The position numbers and the translations under genes were made by a program. This document shows, in pieces, positions 8,016 through 16,849 of a stretch of 64,000 nucleotides of DNA. Every line of letters begins with the position of its first letter. Within the stretch, counting starts at the first letter, position 1. The notes below the pieces were generated by a model. That model saw only the letters and a program-made list of their open reading frames with translations. It was not told the DNA's origin and searched no databases. Origin of the DNA: Pseudomonadota bacterium (GTDB lineage Bacteria > Pseudomonadota > Gammaproteobacteria > Steroidobacterales > Steroidobacteraceae); contig JAFEDT010000012.1 in NCBI GenBank assembly GCA_018241445.1, positions 248,001 through 312,000 of the forward strand, in the 5' to 3' direction.

Positions 8016-10147
8016 TGCGGGGCAAGCTGCAACCAGTCGAGCACCCACAACGGGTCCAGGCCGTGCTGCGCGAATCGCAGGCACAGGTCATGGCTGCCAC
8101 CGAGGGCGGCGAGCCGCACCGGCGGCAGCACCGTGACAGCCTCATTCGCGGTCGCCGGCGCCAGCGGCAGCCGCGCCAGGGGCTCGCCTTCGCAACTGTC
8201 GGCATACACGTTCAACTCACCGGCGGCGCTGTGCGGCGGCTGCAGGTGGATGGAATCGCGGTCCGCGCCGATCTGGAAGTTGAATGGCACCTGGCCAACC
8301 GCCGCCGTCAGTTGCAGCGGCCGGCCCAGGTCCACCTGCGGCATGCGCCAGCAGGGATTCTCGATGTCGACCAGGAACACCGCGCGCGGTCCGGACAGCG
8401 GCGCATCGTCCTCGAGATTCAACACCAGCTTCGCGGTGCAGGTGAGCAGGTCCTGGCTCATGTGCCGCTGGTAGGTTGTGGGCGTGAGCGTCGGTTCCAG
8501 CACCGTATTGGAGTAGTGCAAACCCAACTTCCGGTAACGCGCGAACTGCGCAGGCAGCCGCGCCTTGAAGTTGTCCCAGTTGCGCAGCTGCGGCGGCGAC
8601 CAGGCCACCTCGGCGAGCGCGGCGGCCCGGGGCCAGCTCATGTACTCGGCCTGCTCCGGCAGGCGCACGTGTTCGGTCCACAGGTTGGCCTGGACGCCCA
8701 GCACGCGCGGCGCCTGGCCCGCCAGCGCGCCGGCGAGGGGCTCGATTCGGTACACATCCTCGACAGTCACCGGGTGCGCCCCGCGCCCGGGTGGCTCACG
8801 CGACCCGGGCCCCTGCCGATAATCCAGGTACAACGTCGGCTCGGGGGACAGCACGGTGTCGTGACCGGCCACCGCTGCGCTGAGAGCCCCCGCCACGCCG
8901 CGCCAGGACATCACGGCCGCGCCCGGCGGCACGCCCCCTTCGAGGATCTCGTCCCAGCCGATCATGCGACGGCCGTGTTGCTGCAGGTACCTTCCCAGGC
9001 GCTGCATGAAGTACCCCTGCAGGGCTTCCTCGTCCGGCACCCCGAGTTCGCGCATACGCACCTGGACGCGTTCCGAGGCCTTCCACTGATCCTTGACCGC
9101 CTCATCGCCCCCCAGGTGGATGAACTCACCGGGAAACAGCGCCATGACCTCATCCAGGACGTCCTCGAGAAAGCGGAACGTGGATCCTTCAGCGTTGAGC
9201 AGGTTCGGATACACACCCCAGTCGGATGGGACCTCGCGCGGCGGATCCGTCTGCACGCCCAGCGACGGGTAGGCAACGATGGCGGCGGTGGCGTGCCCGG
9301 GAATATCGATCTCCGGCACGATCGTGACACCACGCGCTGCGGCGTGCGCAATGATGCGCCGCACGTCTTCCTGCGAGTAGAAGCCGCCGTAGAGTCGCGG
9401 CCGGCCCGTGGCCGGATCGATGTCGTGCTGCGCGGCTGCGCCGGCCGGGACGCGCCAGGCACCGATCGTGGTGAGACGGGGATATTTCGGGATCTGCAGC
9501 CGCCAGCCCTGGTCGTCCGTCAGGTGCCAGCCGAACATGTTGAGTTTGTGCAGCGCCATCCAGTCGATGTAGCGCATGATGAACTCGGGCGACTGGAAAT
9601 GACGCACCGAGTCCAGCATCAGGCCGCGCCAGCGGAAACGCGGGGCGTCGTCGATGTGCAGCGCGGGAATCAGGATCGGTCGCGCGTTGCTAAGAGTTGA
9701 CAGCTGCCACAAGGTCACGGCCCCGTAGAACAGCCCGGCGGGCTGCGCGGCACGCACGACGACACCCTGTGGCCGGACCTCGAGACGATAACCCTCCTCG
9801 GCACCGCCCTCTCCCGGGCGCAGGTCGAACAGGATCGAGCCCGCCGCCATCCCTCGCGCAGTAGTCTGGCGCTTCAACTCGAGGCCCCGGCTGCGGCGCA
9901 GCATCGTCGCGAAGTAAGCTGCGCAGCGCTGCGCCTCGGGGCCGCCCATCGCCACGAGGCTGGTGGCGGCGGACAGCGTGAAGAACCCCCCGACCGCGGC
10001 AACTTCGCGCGGCTGCGGAATGAGTGACACCTGCGGCCCAGCTGCTGCGGCCCCGGGGGCCGTGACTGCGGCCGCAGCGCAGCGCGTGCCGCCGCCGAGG
10101 CATACGGCAAAAAAGCAGGCAACCAGCATGCGCCGAGCCGCCCTCAT
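8012..10147 (-). CDS. Exported beta-N-acetylhexosaminidase, GH20
   Basis: A 711-residue glycoside hydrolase family 20 enzyme that removes terminal GlcNAc from chitooligosaccharides or glycans. It has an N-terminal signal peptide (about 1-26), a GH20b-type domain (about 40-155) and the catalytic barrel starting near FRWRGLMLDS. The catalytic Asp-Glu pair lies in HLGGDEAVKDQW, where the glutamate is the acid/base and the aspartate orients the substrate acetamido group. A C-terminal region of about 150 residues follows the barrel. Both ends overlap neighbours by ATGA, so it belongs to the nag operon. Probable site is the periplasm, producing GlcNAc for the PTS permease. Confidence 0.95.
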   Translation of the reverse strand: MRAARRMLVACFFAVCLGGGTRCAAAAVTAPGAAAAGPQVSLIPQPREVAAVGGFFTLSAATSLVAMGGPEAQRCAAYFATMLRRSRGLELKRQTTARGMAAGSILFDLRPGEGGAEEGYRLEVRPQGVVVRAAQPAGLFYGAVTLWQLSTLSNARPILIPALHIDDAPRFRWRGLMLDSVRHFQSPEFIMRYIDWMALHKLNMFGWHLTDDQGWRLQIPKYPRLTTIGAWRVPAGAAAQHDIDPATGRPRLYGGFYSQEDVRRIIAHAAARGVTIVPEIDIPGHATAAIVAYPSLGVQTDPPREVPSDWGVYPNLLNAEGSTFRFLEDVLDEVMALFPGEFIHLGGDEAVKDQWKASERVQVRMRELGVPDEEALQGYFMQRLGRYLQQHGRRMIGWDEILEGGVPPGAAVMSWRGVAGALSAAVAGHDTVLSPEPTLYLDYRQGPGSREPPGRGAHPVTVEDVYRIEPLAGALAGQAPRVLGVQANLWTEHVRLPEQAEYMSWPRAAALAEVAWSPPQLRNWDNFKARLPAQFARYRKLGLHYSNTVLEPTLTPTTYQRHMSQDLLTCTAKLVLNLEDDAPLSGPRAVFLVDIENPCWRMPQVDLGRPLQLTAAVGQVPFNFQIGADRDSIHLQPPHSAAGELNVYADSCEGEPLARLPLAPATANEAVTVLPPVRLAALGGSHDLCLRFAQHGLDPLWVLDWLQLAPQ

Positions 10148-11178
10148 GGAGACCCCTTCAGCCTTTGGGCCAGCAGCGCGCGCCAGCGCTCGGTATCGCC
10201 CGCCGTGAGTTCGCCCAGAATCCCGCGGCGCTGCGCAACGATGTGCCCCGTCACCCCCTCATGGGAACCAAACACATAGTGCCGGAAGAGCGCCTCCCAG
10301 CCGGCGCGAGTCGCGGGGGGTAGCGAGCGGATGTTGAGGATCGCGTGCATCAGGGCGTCATAGCCGGAGTTGCCACCAGGAGCTGTGCCGTCTGCAAGCC
10401 ACCAGTAATTCACCCACATGTTCAGCGGCTCCAGCGATTCGACGTTGTGCCACCACAGCGGCGGGATGAAGAGCGCGTCCCCCGGGGACAGCTCGGCACT
10501 GCGCGCCGCGGCCAGGGCCTGGCGGAAGCGCGGAAAACGCGCGAAGTCCGGGGCGTGCAGGCGCACCAGGCTCATCGGCGCCCCCGTGGGAGCGTAGTCG
10601 AGCGGTCCGACGTACAGGTTGGCGACCTGCTCTGGTGGAAACAACGTGAAACGCCGCCGGCCGTGTACCACGCAGCCGATGTTGAAGGCTTCATCGAAAT
10701 GCGTGGGTGTGGTAACGGCGTTACCGAGCCAGATGCGTGGCTGCGCCGATACGTCGGCGATATGCAGCGGATTCGCCTCCGTGAAGCCGGGCAGGCAGTC
10801 CCTGATGAGGGCACTCTGCACCGCCACCGCCGGCGCGTGGGAATGCCCGGCGTAGCGCAACGCCTGCTCCGCCACCGTGCCCAGCGGCAGGCGGTTGCGC
10901 ACGAAATTGAAGCCGTTCAGTCCCTCGCGATAGAAGATCCGGCCCGCGACCTCCGGGGGTGTCATGATGGCATCGACCGGCGCACCGTTGTCGAAGCCGC
11001 GCAGGTACTGCACCAGCGCCGCGGCCGAGGTGCGGCCCGCGGCCACCGCCGGCCAGCCGCTCACCAGGCCGCGCAGCACCAACGGCTCGCTTCCCGGCAC
11101 CTCACGGCCGACCAGGGCGGCATCGCGCGCGTCGATCTCGCGAATCGCCGCGGGCGGGTTATCGGGGTTCACGAACAC
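10144..11178 (-). CDS. Cupin-like (JmjC-related) Fe(II)/2-oxoglutarate oxygenase-type protein
   Basis: About 344 residues of the cupin_8/cupin-like family. Metal-ligand motifs are visible: HFDEAFN (HxD) in the middle and WWHNVESL further on, placed as in Fe(II)/2-oxoglutarate hydroxylases. FTLFPPEQ and GDALFIPPLWWHN are typical of the family. Substrate unknown. In proteobacterial carbohydrate-utilisation loci, proteins of this kind are regularly found beside tryptophan-halogenase-like genes and TonB receptors, exactly as here. The start is uncertain: a GTG at 11178 has AGAGG just upstream, right after the halogenase stop; an ATG at 11220 would overlap that gene by 32 bases and lacks a ribosome site. 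It overlaps the hexosaminidase by ATGA. Confidence 0.82.
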   Translation of the reverse strand: MFVNPDNPPAAIREIDARDAALVGREVPGSEPLVLRGLVSGWPAVAAGRTSAAALVQYLRGFDNGAPVDAIMTPPEVAGRIFYREGLNGFNFVRNRLPLGTVAEQALRYAGHSHAPAVAVQSALIRDCLPGFTEANPLHIADVSAQPRIWLGNAVTTPTHFDEAFNIGCVVHGRRRFTLFPPEQVANLYVGPLDYAPTGAPMSLVRLHAPDFARFPRFRQALAAARSAELSPGDALFIPPLWWHNVESLEPLNMWVNYWWLADGTAPGGNSGYDALMHAILNIRSLPPATRAGWEALFRHYVFGSHEGVTGHIVAQRRGILGELTAGDTERWRALLAQRLKGSP

Positions 11179-11188
11179 CGCCGCGCCT

Positions 11189-12796
11189 CTACCAGAAGTA
11201 GGCTTGCAACGCCGGCGCATGGCGCCGCGGCGGAATCTGCGCGAGTGTGTGCTTGTGGTCCGGGAAATTTCCGGCGCTGCGGCTGATGAGGTCGTCGATC
11301 TCCGCCATCCGGTAGCGCGCCTCTTGCGCGACGGGCGGGCGCAGGTTGGCCGGGTCCGGAAACACCCCCATGCCCGCCATCAGCGCGAACCAGGAGAACA
11401 CCGGGTAGCCACGCCCGAGGAGCTGCTCGCGCAGTGGCGGCACGATGCTCTGTCCGGTCATCCACATGGAATAGAGCTTCTTCAGTTCGTCCGACAGGTC
11501 GAGATTCGCCGCGTTGGCGCGCCAGTACTCGGTGTCGGTACGCGTGTTGGTCTTGTAATGCGTGACGATGTAATCCCGGATGCCCTCGAAGTGCGCGTTC
11601 ATGATCCCATTGAAGCGCCCGTGCGCCTCCTCGCCGAAGTCGCCCTGCTCCAGGAATTCGGCGAACGTGGTCGCGGTCTGCTGGATGAAGAGCAGCGCGG
11701 TAGCTTCCAGCGGCTCGATGAAGCCCTGGCTCAGACCCACCGCGAGGCAATTCCTGTTCCAGTGCTGCTTGAGGCGGCCGCAGCGCATCTTCAGGTGACG
11801 CACCTCTACATCCGCTTCCAGCAGCCCCAGGTGCTCACGCAGCTCGCGCTCCGCGCCCGCGGCGTCGCAGAACCGGCTGCTGTAGACATAGCCGTTGCCG
11901 AAGCGGCTGGTAAGCGGGATCTGCCACGCCCAGCCGTATCTGAGCGCGGTGGAGACGGTCTCGCAGGGTACTCTGTCGTCCATGGGGGTCGGCAGCGCCA
12001 CCGCCGCGTCGTTGAACAGATTGCCGGCGAAACTGACGTAGGGGGTATGCAGCGCCTTCTCGATCAGAAGCGCCGCGAAGCCGCTGCAATCGACGAACAC
12101 ATCGGCCCCATGGACATCGCCCTCACGAGTGTTCACCGCTGCTATGTCGCCGCGCTCATCGAGCGTCGCATGCGTAACGTGGCAGCTGTGGTAGTGCACG
12201 CCGCGCTCGAGCGCTTTCCTCTGCAGGAATTTCCCGAGGAGCACCGCGTCGAAGTGGTAGCCGTGCCAGATGTCGAACGGGAACGCCTCCGGCGCCTTCG
12301 GCGCACGATGCTCGCGCGCCAACCGCGTGGCGACGAAGAAACGGTCCGGATGAGCGTGCAGATCGACGCCCCGCGCCCGCGCCTCGACGTTGTGCACGAA
12401 CTGCCTCATCGTGAGGTTATCGAGCATGGAAGCAAAGGGGTGGAAGTAGCTGGTAAAGCCCGGCCGCGTCGACCAGCCCGCGAAAGTGATGCCGCACTTA
12501 TAGGTCGCGTGGCATGCAGGCATCCATTCCGCTTCCTCGATACCCAGCATGTCGAAAAACCCGCGCAGCCACGGCGTCGAGCCCTCGCCGACCCCGATGG
12601 TCGGCACCGCCGGAGACTCCAGCACCGTGATGGCGACGCCGCGGCTGATGAAGGCACGCGCCAGGATAAGCGCGGTCATCCAGCCGGCCGTGCCGCCACC
12701 CACGATCACGATGCGCCTCAAACCCGCCGGCGCCGGACCTGTATGCCGCGGGTCCTGCGGGCTGTACGAGTAATTGAAGAGCGTGGCGGTCGTCAT
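11189..12796 (-). CDS. Tryptophan-halogenase-like flavoprotein
   Basis: A 535-residue member of the flavin-dependent tryptophan halogenase family. Visible motifs are the FAD-binding GGGTAGWM (33-40), a lysine at about 100 in HATYKCGITFAGW at the place of the catalytic lysine, and the WxWxIP signature at 289-294 (WAWQIP). Characterised relatives use FADH2, O2 and halide to chlorinate free tryptophan. Relatives inside sugar-uptake operons have no proven substrate, so the role here is open. It lies between the TonB receptor and the cupin-like gene, with no tryptophan metabolism nearby. It needs reduced flavin; no reductase is in this operon. The FAD motif is intact and the length is normal. Confidence 0.88.
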   Translation of the reverse strand: MTTATLFNYSYSPQDPRHTGPAPAGLRRIVIVGGGTAGWMTALILARAFISRGVAITVLESPAVPTIGVGEGSTPWLRGFFDMLGIEEAEWMPACHATYKCGITFAGWSTRPGFTSYFHPFASMLDNLTMRQFVHNVEARARGVDLHAHPDRFFVATRLAREHRAPKAPEAFPFDIWHGYHFDAVLLGKFLQRKALERGVHYHSCHVTHATLDERGDIAAVNTREGDVHGADVFVDCSGFAALLIEKALHTPYVSFAGNLFNDAAVALPTPMDDRVPCETVSTALRYGWAWQIPLTSRFGNGYVYSSRFCDAAGAERELREHLGLLEADVEVRHLKMRCGRLKQHWNRNCLAVGLSQGFIEPLEATALLFIQQTATTFAEFLEQGDFGEEAHGRFNGIMNAHFEGIRDYIVTHYKTNTRTDTEYWRANAANLDLSDELKKLYSMWMTGQSIVPPLREQLLGRGYPVFSWFALMAGMGVFPDPANLRPPVAQEARYRMAEIDDLISRSAGNFPDHKHTLAQIPPRRHAPALQAYFW

Positions 12797-12847
12797 GGCA
12801 CGTGCCCGGCGCAGGTTACCCGATCCCGCGGTGTGCTCACCAGGCGA

Positions 12848-12880
12848 GCCACCGGGGCCGGTTTTCCCGGCGCCGGTGGC
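12848..12880 (-). repeat. Strong intercistronic hairpin between TonB receptor and halogenase genes
   Basis: Inverted repeat GCCACCGG (12848-12855) and CCGGTGGC (12873-12880), with further inner CCGG/CCGG pairing, in the 100-base gap of the minus-strand operon. It has no following U run, so it is more likely an mRNA processing or stability element that sets different levels of receptor and enzymes than a full terminator. Confidence 0.55.
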
Positions 12881-12896
12881 GTGCCCGGCATCCCGA

Positions 12897-15821
12897 TCAG
12901 AACTTCGCCCGCACAGTCAGGTAGTACTGCCGGCCGTTGTGATAGAACGCGCGCGGCTGATCCTGGTTGAGCGCGTAGTACTTCAGGGTCGGATTGTTCA
13001 GGTTCTGGCCGTCCAGCGTGACACTGAAGTTGTCGCTGATGGTATACGCCAGCGACGCCGCCAGAGTGCCGATGCTGTCCTGGGTGAACGCGGTGCTGCG
13101 ATCCAGGCCGCTGTAGAACGCCGAGCGGTAGTTGTACGAAATCCGCGCGCTGAAGAAGCGGTTTTCGTAGTAGCCGCTGACGTTGTACACATTCTTCGAA
13201 GCGCCGACCAGGCGGTGATCCCCGGGGGTACCGTCGGCGTTGGGCTGCACGCCGGAGGTCTGCTTGGCATCGGTATAGGTGTAGTTCACATCGATGCCGA
13301 AGTCGCCGAAGGCCTGCTGGTAGGCGAGTTCCACACCCTGTGCCCGCCCCTTGGTGTTGACCGGGACGTCCAGCAGATACGGAACATTGACGGCGCTTAG
13401 CGGGAAGCCGGCGTTGGCCGGGCCGTACGTGAGAACGTTCTGCACCGCCGTGCCGAGGCCGATGTAGTTCCTCAGGTTCATGTAGAACAGCCCCGCCGAC
13501 AGCAGCGAGCGTGGCGCGAAGTACCACTCCAGCCCCGCGTCGAAGTTGTCGGAGCGGATCGGCTTCAGGTCCGGATTGGGACCGCTGCCGCTGCCGCAGT
13601 TCACAGGTGCGGAAGGGTTGCAGGTGCTCGCCTTGGTCGGGTCATAGGCCCCCGGCGGCAACAGGCTCAATGAGCCCGACAGCGCCGAGTAGTCCGCACG
13701 CGTCATGGTCTCGGACGCCGCCAGGCGGCCGATCAGCTGCGGGCTGAACTGCCAGCGCAGGTTGCCGCTCGGCAGGAAGTCGTTGTAGGTGTTCTTGACC
13801 GGAACGGCCTGGTAGGGTCCGAACAGCGAACCGGTGACCAGCCCCGGGGTGTTGGGATCACAGGGTGGCTTCGTGGGGTCGAGCGTCGGCGCAATGCTGC
13901 AGCTCAGCCCGTGCCAGCCGGTCGCATCCTCCTCGGTGTGCACGTAGCGCAGGCCGAGGTTGGCGCTCCAGTCCACTCCCTTGAAGTCCGCCTGCACGTA
14001 GGCGGAGGTATCGGGCTCCTTGATCTTGAACCAGTACGGCGGGTACGCCCGCAGCACCGGGTCGCGCTGCACCAGGCCCGGGCCGTTGTAGGCCGCGAGC
14101 TGCGCCGGCGTCCAGTACCAGATGCCGGTCGGGACGTTGCCGCCGAAGGTGTTGTAGTTCGACGGGTAGTGTGTGTAGGTCGTCGGGTAGTTCAGCGGAT
14201 CGGTGCCGCCACCGGGCGGACAAGTTGCTGTCACCGGGCTGCAACTGAAGGTCGGACCCTGCGCAATCGACCCGAGGGACTCCCGATCGTGCTTGGAGTA
14301 GCGCGCGCCGAACTTGAGATCCTGCCAGGCATTACCGGCGTCAGACATATCGAAACTGGCATCCAGCTTGGCCCAGGTCTCCTTGTCGACTGTGTCGACG
14401 TCCTGGGCGCCGAATATCCAGTTGAAGGACAGCGTCTGCGGCTGTCCGGGCGGGAAGGGCTGGGAGTAGTTGATCCCCGGGAAGCCCCAGTCCGGCGCCC
14501 GCGACAAGCCGTTGAGCGAGTAGTAGGCGCCCGAGCCCAGGTCCGGATTGACCTCCGCGACGTTCTGCGTCGGGCTCTTGCCGTGGCCCTGGGACCAGCC
14601 GACCTGGCCGTCGAGACGGAAATGCGGTGTGACGATGAAGTTGCCGTCCAGGTTGACGAAGGCCGAGTCCGACTCGGCATCCGGGCGGCTGATCTGGTCA
14701 TAGATCGAGTAGGCGGTGCCGGGCACGCCCGCGAACGTCGCGCTCGTCAGGGTGTTGCCCTGGACAACGTACCCCGGCTGCAGCCCCAGTCCGGGCACCG
14801 AAGAGTTGTTGGCGCCGTTGCCGTTGTTGATGAAGTGGTTGGCCCACATCAGGAAGTTGCGGTTGTAGTTGGGTGCTTCCAGCTTGGCGTAGAAGCCCGA
14901 GAGGTCGAAGCCGATGGTGTCGCTCGGCCTGAGCTGCACGTCGAGAAGCCCGCCGCTGCGCTTGCGCTCCTGCGTGAACAGGGCCGATCCCATCTGGTAC
15001 GGTGTCCAAACGTTGACCAGGTCCGGGTGCGCCAGCGCGAGGTTGCTGCCCGGCGAGATCTGCTGGTAGCCGAGGATCTCCTGGCCATCGCGGCGCAGGT
15101 AGCGGTCCTCGTAGAATCCCTGCGCCAGAACGCCGAAAGTTGCATCGGCGTTCTTCCAGTTGACCAGTGCGCCGAACTGCGGCGCGCCGCGGTGCGGCAG
15201 GTCGGCGTAAACCGCGCCCGCCGAGACGTCGAAGGTCAGGGGCTGCTTGAAGTCATCGAGGGGCTTGCGGGTGACGATGTTGACCGAGCCGGCCACGCCA
15301 CCCTCGACCAGCGACGCCTCGGAGCTCTTGTTCACAATCACTTTGCTGACCAGTTCCGAGGGCAGCAGCGTGTAGCTGACGCTGCGGCCGACGGTGCCGA
15401 ACTGGTCCAGCACGAACCAGTCGCCTGAGGCGACGTTGTGACCGTTGACCAGAGTCTGCGTGAGGCTGGGGCCGGTGCCGCGGATGCTGACGCGATCGTT
15501 CTCGTCAAAGCCGCCCTCGTTGGCTCCCGCCGGGCTCACGGTCACCCCGGGCACACGCTTGAGCGAGTCGGCGACGTTCTTGTCCGGCATCTTGCCGATG
15601 TCCTCGGCGGTGACCACGTCCACTACACTGGTGGAGGACTTCTTCAATTCGAAGGATTCGGTCAATGCTGCACGAATGCCCGTTATGGTGACCTCCTGCA
15701 GTTCGCCCTGCGTCGCGGTCGGCGCGCCGCCTGTTTGTGCCTGCGCCTGCAGCGCCTCATCGCGACCGAACAGCGCCATCGCCACCGCGGTTCCGATCAA
15801 CGTCGACCTGGAGATTCTCAT
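12897..15821 (-). CDS. TonB-dependent outer-membrane receptor for GlcNAc oligosaccharides (inferred)
   Basis: About 974 residues: a signal peptide, an N-terminal plug (starting ELQEVTITGIRAAL, with KMPDKNVADSLKRVPGV and VSIRGTGPSLTQT) and a large beta-barrel ending in an aromatic Phe, as outer-membrane proteins do. The plug resembles the Xanthomonas/Caulobacter subfamily of TonB receptors that import carbohydrates. The start at 15821 begins the signal peptide; an upstream in-frame ATG at 15911 lies in the promoter region. It is the first gene of a six-gene operon and is divergent from a GntR regulator. The ligand (chitooligosaccharide or another GlcNAc glycan) is inferred from the neighbours, not from the protein itself. 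Confidence 0.9.
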   Translation of the reverse strand: MRISRSTLIGTAVAMALFGRDEALQAQAQTGGAPTATQGELQEVTITGIRAALTESFELKKSSTSVVDVVTAEDIGKMPDKNVADSLKRVPGVTVSPAGANEGGFDENDRVSIRGTGPSLTQTLVNGHNVASGDWFVLDQFGTVGRSVSYTLLPSELVSKVIVNKSSEASLVEGGVAGSVNIVTRKPLDDFKQPLTFDVSAGAVYADLPHRGAPQFGALVNWKNADATFGVLAQGFYEDRYLRRDGQEILGYQQISPGSNLALAHPDLVNVWTPYQMGSALFTQERKRSGGLLDVQLRPSDTIGFDLSGFYAKLEAPNYNRNFLMWANHFINNGNGANNSSVPGLGLQPGYVVQGNTLTSATFAGVPGTAYSIYDQISRPDAESDSAFVNLDGNFIVTPHFRLDGQVGWSQGHGKSPTQNVAEVNPDLGSGAYYSLNGLSRAPDWGFPGINYSQPFPPGQPQTLSFNWIFGAQDVDTVDKETWAKLDASFDMSDAGNAWQDLKFGARYSKHDRESLGSIAQGPTFSCSPVTATCPPGGGTDPLNYPTTYTHYPSNYNTFGGNVPTGIWYWTPAQLAAYNGPGLVQRDPVLRAYPPYWFKIKEPDTSAYVQADFKGVDWSANLGLRYVHTEEDATGWHGLSCSIAPTLDPTKPPCDPNTPGLVTGSLFGPYQAVPVKNTYNDFLPSGNLRWQFSPQLIGRLAASETMTRADYSALSGSLSLLPPGAYDPTKASTCNPSAPVNCGSGSGPNPDLKPIRSDNFDAGLEWYFAPRSLLSAGLFYMNLRNYIGLGTAVQNVLTYGPANAGFPLSAVNVPYLLDVPVNTKGRAQGVELAYQQAFGDFGIDVNYTYTDAKQTSGVQPNADGTPGDHRLVGASKNVYNVSGYYENRFFSARISYNYRSAFYSGLDRSTAFTQDSIGTLAASLAYTISDNFSVTLDGQNLNNPTLKYYALNQDQPRAFYHNGRQYYLTVRAKF

Positions 15822-15938
15822 GTCTGACCCACCCCTGATGTTTCGTGTCAGTCCTCGAAGACCATTCGAGCCCAGGAGAGCTCCCTGGCAGCTCCACAGA
15901 GTGTATTCCACTCTGGAACCAATTAAGTGCCACTATAG

Positions 15939-16065
15939 TACCATTAACGTAGCTTTGACAACTTCCGTAAGACCAGTGAATTAATGGTATAGTTTTCTCA
16001 AGAATAATTAATTAGTTATGATTAGACACGTATCATTGATACAACATAGTGGTATGCTAGTGGTA
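15939..16065. promoter_or_regulatory. Divergent control region with four GGTA half-sites (candidate GntR/NagR operators)
   Basis: The 284-base A+T-rich gap between the receptor and gntR holds TACCATTAA (15939-15947), its exact inverted copy TTAATGGTA (15981-15989), and a tandem pair TAGTGGTA (16047-16054 and 16058-16065, one helical turn apart). A TTGTCA on the minus strand followed by TACTAT overlaps the first site, and TTGACA (15955-15960) reads rightwards. HutC-type GntR regulators bind GGT.TA.ACC-like sequences, so these are likely sites for the adjacent GntR protein. The binding itself is inference. Confidence 0.6.
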
Positions 16066-16105
16066 GTATGAAACTTCCTGCTCCTCAGTCCACCGGGGTA
16101 ATTCA

Positions 16106-16849
16106 GTGGCAGCTCTTTCGCAGCGCGTAGGCAAGCTCGACGAGACCATCCGCCTGCCGCTGTACCAGCAGCTGCAGCGCGCGCTACGCGAGGCGATTGA
16201 GACGCGCGTGCTGGCCCCGGACGACGCGCTGCCCCCGGAACGCGATCTCGCCGCCGACTTCAACGTCTCGCGCATCACGGTGCGCAAGGCGCTCGACGGA
16301 CTGGTCAACGACGGCCTGCTGGTGCGTCGCCAGGGCTCGGGCACATTCGTCGCAGCACGTGTCGAGAAGAACTTCTCCAAGCTGACCTCGTTCTCCGAGG
16401 ACATGCGCGCCCGCGGCCGCAATCCACGCAGCGTCTGGCTGAGCAAGGCGGCCGGCACGGTGACACCGGAGGAGGCGCTTGCACTGCGCGCGAGCCCCGG
16501 CACGCCGGTTTACCGCTTTCACCGTATCCGCTATGCCGACGATGCGCCGATGGCGATCGAGTATGCGACCGTGCTGGCGTCCTGCCTGCCATCGCTGGAA
16601 GCGGTGGACTCCTCGCTGTATGTCGCGCTCGAGCGGTTTGGCAACCGTCCGGTGCGCGCCCTGCAACGGCTGCGCGCAGTGCTGTTCACCGCTGAACAGG
16701 CCGAGCTGCTGCAGGCGCACGACAAGGGGCCGGGTCTGCTGGTCGAGCGGCTCGGCTTCCTCAAGGACGGGACCACCGGGGAGTTCACCCAGTCGTATTA
16801 CCGCGGCGATATCTACGATTTCGTGGCCGAGCTCAGTACCAGCACATGA
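16106..16849 (+). CDS. GntR-family (HutC-type) transcriptional regulator of the nag cluster
   Basis: A 247-residue regulator. The N-terminal winged helix-turn-helix (about 15-82) contains PPERDLAADFNVSRITVRKA and RRQGSGTFV; the C-terminal UTRA effector domain (about 100-240) is the type that binds GlcNAc-6-P or GlcN-6-P in NagR/DasR relatives. It starts at GTG 16106 with GGGG upstream; there is no better ATG. It overlaps the deaminase gene by ATGA and is divergent from the receptor operon, so it probably represses both directions and is released by a GlcNAc metabolite. Similar regulators are called NagQ or NagR in Xanthomonas and relatives. Confidence 0.92.
   Translation: MAALSQRVGKLDETIRLPLYQQLQRALREAIETRVLAPDDALPPERDLAADFNVSRITVRKALDGLVNDGLLVRRQGSGTFVAARVEKNFSKLTSFSEDMRARGRNPRSVWLSKAAGTVTPEEALALRASPGTPVYRFHRIRYADDAPMAIEYATVLASCLPSLEAVDSSLYVALERFGNRPVRALQRLRAVLFTAEQAELLQAHDKGPGLLVERLGFLKDGTTGEFTQSYYRGDIYDFVAELSTST

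Noticed and set aside
7976..9700. A 574-codon plus-strand open frame opposite the hexosaminidase
   Set aside because: A shadow of the GH20 gene; no domain or ribosome site was seen, and the real gene has HLGGDE and a signal peptide.
10964..12970. A 668-codon plus-strand open frame opposite the halogenase
   Set aside because: Antisense to a complete flavoprotein with FAD and WxWxIP motifs; the antisense translation is Arg/Val/Glu-rich without family features.
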